Source: Tetradesmus obliquus (taxonomy: Eukaryota; Chlorophyta; Chlorophyceae; Sphaeropleales; Scenedesmaceae). From it: a stretch of DNA of 64,000 nt. The position numbers and the translations under genes are program-made. Within the stretch, counting starts at the first letter, position 1. The number at the start of each line of letters is the position of its first letter. The notes under the pieces were generated by a model, which saw only the letters and a list, made by a program, of their open reading frames with translations, was not told the origin of the DNA and did not search any database. Location: positions 868,001 through 932,000 of the forward strand of contig CP126196.1 of assembly GCA_030272155.1 (NCBI GenBank), in the 5' to 3' direction. Shown here one piece after another: positions 58,632-64,000 of this stretch.

Positions 58632-58870
58632 AGACGCCGCTGATCATGACTTCCATCCAGACCAACAGCAAATTCGTCTTCAGTTGCTGATGCGTGTGCT
58701 GCACTGCCTGCCTGCTGCTGCTGCCGCAGACGCCGCTGATCATGACCGCCATCCAGACCAACAGCAAGTCCATCTTCATAGGCCCGGGCATTTGGATGAC
58801 CTGCATGGCGGCCGTCACTGTTGTGTCCTGCATCATCATGCTCAAGAAGTTCCCGGCGTGCAACAAGTAG
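51267..58870 (+). CDS. MFS metabolite:H+ symporter (ProP-like), complete model
   Basis: Thirteen exons: 51267-51350, 51501-51512, 52005-52098, 52637-52746, 53002-53107, 53558-53698, 54634-54734, 54959-55058 (or a later donor), 55907-56101, 56405-56535, 56785-56854, 57282-57484 and 58730-58870. Phases agree throughout, giving 495 residues with the first donor of exon 8. Family marks: IIEWYDF at the start of helix 1, the loop signature GHMGDTRGRG after helix 2, MRLIQGLAMGGEFGAAM in helix 4 and YLHEIA (typical of the MHS family, proline/betaine and dicarboxylate symporters), GWRVPFLLA in helix 6, a charged central loop, and GWLSDKGVGR in the second half. The substrate cannot be read from sequence. 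It should be a proton-coupled plasma- or organelle-membrane importer. TGTAA about 110 nt after the stop is a plausible poly(A) signal. Many exons have tandem partial copies. Confidence 0.88.
52330..52366 (+). repeat. Diverged copy of MFS exon 3 end
   Basis: The string TCCACCTGGGGCATCTTTG recalls the exon-3 end (TCCATCTGGGGCATCTTTG, 52078-52096). It is followed by GGTTAGC in place of GGTGAGC. It lies about 260 bp downstream in the intron. Confidence 0.55.
53423..53487 (+). repeat. Upstream copy of MFS exon 6 head
   Basis: It keeps the acceptor CTTGCAG and encodes GAAMVYLHEIVLPQYKSLTG like the functional exon (53558), then diverges. It has no donor at the divergence point. Confidence 0.8.
53745..54215 (+). 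repeat. Four extra copies of the MFS helix-5 exon end
   Basis: The end of exon 6, encoding VVLGILVVAAVIYTVTG with donor GAG|GTGGGC or GTGAGC, recurs with ends at 53808, 53958, 54081 and 54215. The last two are preceded by GACCAG acceptors and form 66-nt exons (54016-54081, 54150-54215) of phase 1-1, so they could be included without a frameshift. The spacers are made of TGTTGACCA-type units. Confidence 0.85.
53820..54286 (+). repeat. TTGACC-rich intron repeats
   Basis: Introns between the duplicated exon copies consist largely of GTTGACCA(G/A) units 10-12 bp apart. Further clusters lie at 52,764-52,812 and 53,714-53,745. TTGACC resembles a plant W-box core, but the placement in introns makes simple repeat expansion the likelier explanation. 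Confidence 0.8.
54392..54464 (+). repeat. Upstream copy of MFS exon 7 head
   Basis: After CTCCTGCAG it reads AGGCCATGCTGGTG and encodes EAMLVSGWRVPFLLAVITLV, like the functional exon at 54634. It then diverges before the exon's normal end. Confidence 0.8.
55058..55434 (+). repeat. 18-bp minisatellite of 21 units, each with a splice donor
   Basis: The unit GGTGAGGCCGCCAGCACA is repeated 20 times plus a 17-bp partial copy with no visible substitutions. It starts at the exon-8 donor. Read through, it encodes GEAAST repeats. Each unit supplies ACAG|GTGAGG in phase 1, so any donor can join exon 9 in frame, adding six residues per unit to the central cytoplasmic loop. Confidence 0.95.
56160..56235 (+). 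repeat. Copy of MFS exon 9 end
   Basis: The sequence encoding WLGIxLQACYEA is repeated about 115 bp after the functional exon end (56101). Here the donor GTGAGT has become GTTAGT. The following TGTGGAAGAT is also shared. Confidence 0.75.
57028..57163 (+). repeat. Upstream copy of MFS exon 12
   Basis: After CCTGCAG it encodes GVTSIPMFLGFATKSLAL and continues to CSNIYP, nearly identical to the functional exon at 57282, then diverges. The two are separated by a 22-unit CTG tract. A run of 16 C residues (56990-57005) precedes this copy's acceptor. Confidence 0.85.
57547..58035 (+). repeat. Four extra copies of the MFS exon 12 end
   Basis: The end of exon 12 (IYPAGVRISGFNFAYNTGIM) with donor CTG|GTGAG recurs at 57547-57621, 57679-57756, about 57813-57899 and about 57978-58035. 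The first two have AG acceptors and lengths of 75 and 78 nt in phase 0-0, so they could be spliced in without a frameshift. The third has an in-frame stop; the fourth lacks the head. Confidence 0.85.
58147..58177 (+). repeat. CAGTCATTCGA triplicate
   Basis: Three tandem 11-bp units (the last partial) lie in the intron before the MFS last-exon array. Confidence 0.8.
58357..58700 (+). repeat. Three upstream copies of the MFS last exon
   Basis: Copies start at 58357, 58479 and 58634, each after (CTG)n and a CAG acceptor, and encode TPLIMTxIQTxSK. Each runs into a stop within about 20 codons (ends CNC, FIC and FSC), while the fourth copy (58730-58870) continues to the full C-terminus. Use of an upstream copy would give a transporter lacking the last helix. 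Confidence 0.85.
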
Positions 58871-61524
58871 GGCACACGAGCATGCACAATGCAGCACAGA
58901 GTGCTGCCACAGCAGGACTCACCGAGTCTTGAGGTCAGATCTGCCTGTCTCTAGAGACTTTGAAGAAGCTTCCATACGGCTGTAATGTAGCTTTCATACG
59001 GCTACCCTGAAATAAATAGTTATTTGCAACGACAGTTTTTGATTAGTGCTACTTATGCTGTCCTTCTGCAGCAATTGAGGGGGGGGGCACTGGTTTGTTG
59101 TGGGATAGTGCAGGTGGTGGTGCTGCTCTTGTGTTATCAATGCCGCTTTGCACTAGGTGAGGCTGCTTGCCATGGCAGCTGCAGTCGGCAGCGGAACGTT
59201 CTAAGCTGATGAAGACGCGGTAGTGCACCAACGCAACACAACCACTGTAGCGCTGAGCACAGACTGTGTTGAAGTTGAGTTGTGTCAGCATGCTGCGTTC
59301 AAACAGCACACATCCTGCTTGATTGCTGTTTGGGTTTGTTTGGTCTGCTGCATGCGTTTGATCGATGTCATGATGAATCCAGGGGTCCATTTACAACATG
59401 ACTAGTGGGTTTATCATCCTGGAAATCAGCGGTCTCAATGCCTGTTTGGTGTGGTATGTTTGCCAGCCAGAAACTGGCAAGTGGCCAGCTGTTGGGAAAC
59501 TGGACCCGCCAAGGATGCATTGCTGGTGCCAGGGGCGCTGATTGGTTTGTGGCGCATCCATCGCATTCCATTCTCACAGTTGTTGCTGCTTCATATTCCA
59601 GCGCACACATTAGACCAGAACCACATCAGACAAAACCTCAGTTGTTTTGCATTTTCGTTTGTGTTGAATGTGAGAGGAAGGCATCATTGTGGGCATCTAG
59701 CTACAAAACAGAGGCGGCCGTGTTATTTGAGTTGGGGGACCAGCACAGGCGATCACCGAAGGTATGGCAGCACGTATGTGATCTTGACCAGCAACCTGCC
59801 TTTGACTTATGTTTGTGTATTTATTGTTATGCCAATCTCAGCAGAGGTGGGTGCCAAGTTCCACTGGGACTCTGTTGTATGCTTGCAACTGAATTGCGTG
59901 AAGTTCAGGTGCATTTGTGTGTGTGTGAGGGGCAGCATGCAGGCTCACAATGGCAATGCTGCAGCAATCGTGTGCAGCAGTTGGTGCAGTGCCACAACTG
60001 TGGCTGTAAGAAGCACCAGTCTTCTCCCAGAGTGGTGACAGGTGCTGCTGAGTGCTGTGGGCTGGTGCGTGATCTTTGTACAGTGTCCTGTCTAGTGCTG
60101 GTTGTGCAGCATGTCTTGTCATGAACTGCAGTGTGTTGGCGGGGAACCATACCCAGGGCAGGTGTTGGTGGTGAGCGTGTCTGAGTGGCAGCTTTTTCTG
60201 TGATTACAACTACGCGTCAGCAAGAGTGGGAGCCACATCACAGTGTTTGTGCTAGGCGCCAATCATGGCATGCATATGGCACTACTTCCTGCCTGGTGTG
60301 TTTCAATCTGGGCCAGTCAGGCACTTTCTGTCTGGGTCACCAAATCTGTGCATGGCTTCCGGTCAGCAGTCATCACGTGACTCGTTCGCGCACAGCGCCA
60401 CAAATGTACAACATGCTTTTGTGTTATTTGTGTAATTTGGCCTGTGTTCAAACACAACACCCAGAGGGATGCATGAATGGGGCTGTGAGGTGTGTCCAGC
60501 AAATCGTCATCACGGGGCTCAAGAGATCTGATCTTATCAGCAGCAGCATCTGATCTGATCAGCATCATCACCTGATCTGATCAGCAACATCATCATTCCA
60601 CATGTGGACACAGACAAGGTGGAAGGTGCAGCATTTGGCGTTCACCACGGAGAGCTCTCGAGGGGTGCATGATTTGTAGGCTCTGCTGCCTAAGAGCGGG
60701 CTGTTGTGAGTTCGAATTCGAGTGCTGCGAGGCGTCGGGTGCATGCATCAGCGTATGTGGCGGCAGCTCATGTATGGGTGACGCTGCTGTCACTCTGCGC
60801 TGTCGTCTCACTACTCGAGTGATCACTGGCTGCATGGACGCTGCAATGCAATGCAGAGGGCGCTGGTCGCGCAATACACAGCATGTTGCTCAATCCGCCT
60901 GCCGTGCAGAAAAGGATGCTGCAGAGCCCAGCAACTCAGCACGTGCTGCTGCACTATCATGGGTTACAAAGAGCAAGCAGGTCTGACATTACAAGCACTG
61001 CTTGTGACAAGGCAACACACTGCGTACTGCATTGTCAGCAGCTGAAGGGGCCCCGGGGCTGCGTGTGTTCCTTACAGCAGCTGCCACCCCAGCTGCAACT
61101 GCTGTTTGGTGCAGCCGGTCCACGGGGGACCATAGCAAATGTACAATACATGTGTATGTATGTATGTGAGCGCTGCCAGCATTGCTGTTTGCTGCATGTC
61201 GACAAGCGCGGCATTGTCGGTTGGTTGTGTGCGTTGACGGTGGCAACCAGCGGCTGTAACATCAACGCATGTGTTTGACTTGCTTTGACCAGAAGAGCCA
61301 GGCCCAAGAATGCACACCCCGGTGGCAGCTGCGTATGCGCTGCTAGTGTCTTTATGTCTCAGAGGCATGTTTCACTTGCTAGGCTCGCATCAGCTATTGG
61401 GCCACCTGTCGCTCTCAGAACAAACTGCATGTCACAGTCAGCAAGAACTCCATGCCACAATCCACACGTGCTATCACTGTGCTTGCAGATCCTACACTGC
61501 TGCGCATGTGAAGTCAGTGCCCTG
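58871..61524. other. Convergent intergenic region between MFS and FBT genes
   Basis: It holds both 3' ends. TGTAA lies at 58,981. A 21-bp unit containing CTGATCTGATCAGCATCATC is repeated about three times at 60,527-60,595. A 239-codon frame (59,405-60,124) has no family resemblance. Confidence 0.45.
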
Positions 61525-61914
61525 TTACCGCCTGCCTTTCGGCGGCGGCTGCTGCCCTAACAGAGGCAGCCCTTCCTCCTCATCTGCTGCTGCTGCTCTA
61601 CTAGACTGCTGGTGCTGCTGTTGATGGCCGTCCGCAACATCTTCACTCCCGCCAATTAGATCTACAACAATCTCCACTCCTTCACCCCGCCCATCCCCGT
61701 GCGCGCTGCTGCTGCTGCTGTCGCCGCCAGCTGCTGCTGCTGGCGGATCTTGGTCAACCGCAGGCGGCAGCAGCCAGAGGAATGGTGCTGGCAGCAGCGT
61801 GGATGCATTGCACAGCACCAGCAGCAGGAACAGGTTGCTAAAATCGCTGCTGGTCACGCCTAGCAGGCTGGTGAGGCTGGCTCCTAGTGCAGAACCGGTG
61901 AAGCCACCTGCAGG

Positions 61915-61982
<68 letters not shown>

Positions 61983-62373
61983 GAAACACGGCAACATCAG
62001 TCTGCGCTGTCAACTGGTGACACGATTTGAGTGGCTGAATGAACCTCAGAGTAACAGTACAGCTGCTGAGATCTGCGTCACTACGCTGCCTATGCTCAGC
62101 AGTTACCAGGGCTGCTGGGGGCTGCAGAAGCGCGACAAACAACTAGTAGCGCTGCCAACACACACCAGCACTGGCAGCAAACTAGAGCAGCCACAGGCAA
62201 GCAGCCTCACTGTAACATTATCCTCTCCATTGAACTATCATCCCATATCTGAACGATAGCGCAGCGCTTGCCTGCGTTGAGTATGCTCATGAGTGTCGCA
62301 AACAGTGTGGCCTCCACTCCCTCGGGGCACAGCCGCGCAGCCAGCACCAGGATGGGCATGAACGACACCTGGC

Positions 62374-62408
<35 letters not shown>

Positions 62409-63951
62409 CGACAACAGCACAATAGTGAGCAGTAGTTGCCGTGATTGCAACCACGTGAACATGTTGAACAACAAGCTGTGTCGCCAGCACGAACAGCGCA
62501 TTGCTGAGCCACCACCGCTGACCCCCGCCAAATTCTATCAGTCGTCTAGCAGTACCGCACACCCACCTGCCCCAACACTGTGAGAATGACGCTGTCTCCC
62601 AGCACAAGCAGCTCATCACTCAGCCCCGTCAAACATACCAATACAAGGCAGCAGCAGTATCATGCAGATCACCAAACCCACCTGCCCCAGCACTGTCAAA
62701 ATGACGCTGCCAACCAGCAAGCACAGCTCAACGCTCAGCCCTTTCAAACACACAAACACAAGGCAGCAGCAGTAGCCCTCATCAAACCAAAACTCACCTG
62801 CCCCAGCACTGTGAGAATGACGCTGTCTCCTGGCACAAACAGCTCGTCACTCAACCACAAAGGGGTGACCCCACAGAGCATCATGGTCTAGCACCTGGCA
62901 ACACATCAATCACAGCACACCCACCTGCCCCAGCACTGTGAGAATGACGCTGTCCCCCAGCACGAACAGCTCATCGCTCAACCCCAGGGCCCTGTTGGCC
63001 CCAGACACCAGCAGCAGCTGCGTGGAGCCCAGGCCCACTCCCAGCAGCATCGCCCACAGCAGCATGCGCTTGAGGGGGACCTTCTTGAAGACCCCATTGT
63101 ACAGCGCCACACCTGTTTGCAAGGGTGGAGTTGCAGCAACAGCGCACACAAAGTGGTGAACAGCATGCGCTTGTGGGGAACGTTCTTGAACACACCGTTG
63201 TACAGGGCCACGCCTGCACACTGGTGTGATGCGGCAGCCCAGGGTGTGGTTATACAGTTTATACATGTTGTTTGGTGTTCCGTTGCACAGCGCTACTCAT
63301 GCAACATGGCACGCCCAGCAGCATCGCCCACAGCAGTATGCGCTTGAGGGGCACCTTCTTGAACACACCGTTGTACAGCGCCACACCTGCTTGCAAGGGT
63401 GGAGTTGCAGCACCACAGCACACAGAACAAACATAGATTTGGCATGCAGGTGGAACCTTTTTGAAGAAACCATATAGCTCTCGCGACTACAAATGCAAGT
63501 GTTCAACACAGGCCAGATGCAGCCAAACAGCACGCAAGCTGCTTCTGCTTGATACCTTGATGCGTAGCAGCTTGTTCCATTGCGTCTGTTATTGTGAAGA
63601 GACTTCAAAGAGCACAATGCCCACCTGCCAGCCGCGCCACCGAGCCTGCCAGCTGCACCCTGCCTAGGATTGCAGGTGCACAGGGCTGCTGCAGGGCCGC
63701 TGGGCAGACGGCAGCAAGCAACCCAACTGATATCAACTTGATATCAAGGTAATATCAAGAACAGGCAGACCCACCTGCCAGCCGCGCCACCGAGCCTGCC
63801 AGCTGCACCCTGCCTAGATTCGCAGGTGCACGGGGCTGCCGCAGGGCCGCTGAGCAGACGGCAGCAAGCAGCCCAACAATATCAACTTGATATCAAGAGC
63901 AGGCAGACCCACCTGCCAGCCGCGCCACTAAGCCTGCCAGCTGCACCCTGC
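61525..63951 (-). CDS. Folate-biopterin (BT1/FBT) transporter, 3' part
   Basis: Minus-strand exons: a 39-nt exon present three times (63913-63951, 63775-63813, 63625-63663), then 62925-63112, 62272-62368 and 61525-61907 (stop). The gene continues past the window end. Key strings: [48 protein letters not shown], then [19 protein letters not shown] and [14 protein letters not shown]. They closely follow plant FBT proteins ([53 protein letters not shown]). The family moves folates or pterins across membranes, in plants notably the chloroplast envelope. The C-terminus is extended by a Ser/Glu/Gln-rich tail with an acidic DEEEGLPLL stretch. The intron after 62272 starts with GC. No substrate evidence is visible. 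Confidence 0.88.
61917..61980 (+). repeat. CAG tract, about 21 units, at an FBT 3' splice site
   Basis: On the sense (minus) strand it is a CTG tract running to CCCCTGCAG just before the last exon. A similar tract of about 11 units (62,374-62,407) precedes exon 62272-62368. Confidence 0.9.
62567..62870 (-). repeat. Three extra copies of FBT exon tail
   Basis: The tail of exon 62925-63112 (encoding [18 protein letters not shown] with donor CAG|GTGGGT or GTGAGT) recurs at about 62798-62870, 62682-62745 and 62567-62625. Donors are kept. The copies lie in the intron downstream of the functional exon, 115-130 bp apart. Confidence 0.85.
63158..63386 (-). repeat. Two extra copies of FBT exon head
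   Basis: The head of exon 62925-63112 (reading [16 protein letters not shown]) recurs, ending at 63213 and 63386, each with its CAG acceptor. The copies diverge after about 55-75 nt and have no donor. They lie in the intron upstream of the functional exon. Confidence 0.8.
63625..63951 (-). repeat. Triplicated complete 39-nt FBT exon
   Basis: Three copies, each with an acceptor (CTAG or CCTAG) and a GTGGGT/GTGGGC donor. Spacing is about 140-150 bp, and the intron sequence with its TTGATATCAA motifs is also copied. Phase 1-1 means one, two or three can be included in frame. The copy at 63913 has one Ser-to-Leu difference. Confidence 0.88.
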
Positions 63952-64000
63952 CTAGGATTGCAGGTGCATGAGGCTGCTGTCAAGCCAGAGAGCAGACAGC

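Noticed and set aside
59405-60124. 239-codon open frame on the plus strand
   Set aside because: No family resemblance, no convincing splice-bounded neighbours, Cys/His-rich composition typical of chance frames in this DNA; it lies where the 3' ends of two genes converge.
60660-60735. tRNA-like sequence (GAGTTCGAATTCGAG near 60,709)
   Set aside because: A T-arm-like string is present, but no matching acceptor stem or anticodon arm could be folded around it.
1-64000. LTR retroelements, Polintons or other virus-derived elements
   Set aside because: No reverse transcriptase, integrase, capsid or polymerase-like reading and no long terminal repeats were seen.

Overview
The window reads as nuclear DNA of a green alga (Chlorophyta, most likely Chlorophyceae). 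Evidence: plant/green-lineage gene families (three SBP-box factors, a plant-type MIS12, a folate-biopterin transporter), small exons split by many GT-AG introns with GTGAG donors, GC-rich exons in less GC-rich flanks, and very abundant CAG/CTG trinucleotide tracts. The order is inference; no rRNA, organelle or bacterial signature is present.

Layout. 1.5-8.9 kb (+): a very large Gln/Ala-rich nuclear-type protein with a possible degenerate SPOC-like fold and an RS-like C-terminal region. 10.1-11.5 kb (+): a short unrecognised gene with a repeated exon. 13.2-30.6 kb (+): three SBP-box genes in direct orientation with identical intron positions and phases, separated by long gene-poor spacers. 30.6-36.0 kb: no gene recognised. 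36.0-45.7 kb (-): a complete nine-exon short-chain dehydrogenase/reductase (SDR) of 245 residues, with a same-strand MYND zinc-finger gene inside its 5.7-kb intron. 47.1-49.6 kb (+): a seven-exon MIS12 kinetochore homologue (262 residues). 51.3-58.9 kb (+): a thirteen-exon MFS transporter of the metabolite:H+ symporter (ProP-like) type. 61.5-64.0 kb (-): the 3' part of a folate-biopterin (BT1/FBT) transporter running off the window. Exon models were built by hand from splice sites, reading phase and family resemblance; phases sum correctly in the SDR, MIS12 and MFS genes.

The striking theme is that most of these genes carry tandem copies of exons or exon ends together with a splice site, placed in introns or after the stop. 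Examples are the SDR last exon (7 copies), the SDR Pro-Gly exon tail (4), the MFS membrane-helix exon (5), the MFS late-loop exon (5), the MFS last exon (4), the FBT 39-nt exon (3) and the FBT exon tail (4). One MFS exon ends in a 21-unit, 18-bp minisatellite in which every unit contains an AG|GTGAG donor in the same phase. CTG tracts often lie directly upstream of 3' splice sites while CAG tracts encode polyGln. This looks like a locus-wide process of splice-junction-anchored duplication that could supply alternative exons or merely expand introns; transcripts are needed to tell.

The genes do not form one pathway. The SBP trio is a local paralogue cluster. The others are independent housekeeping or transport genes.
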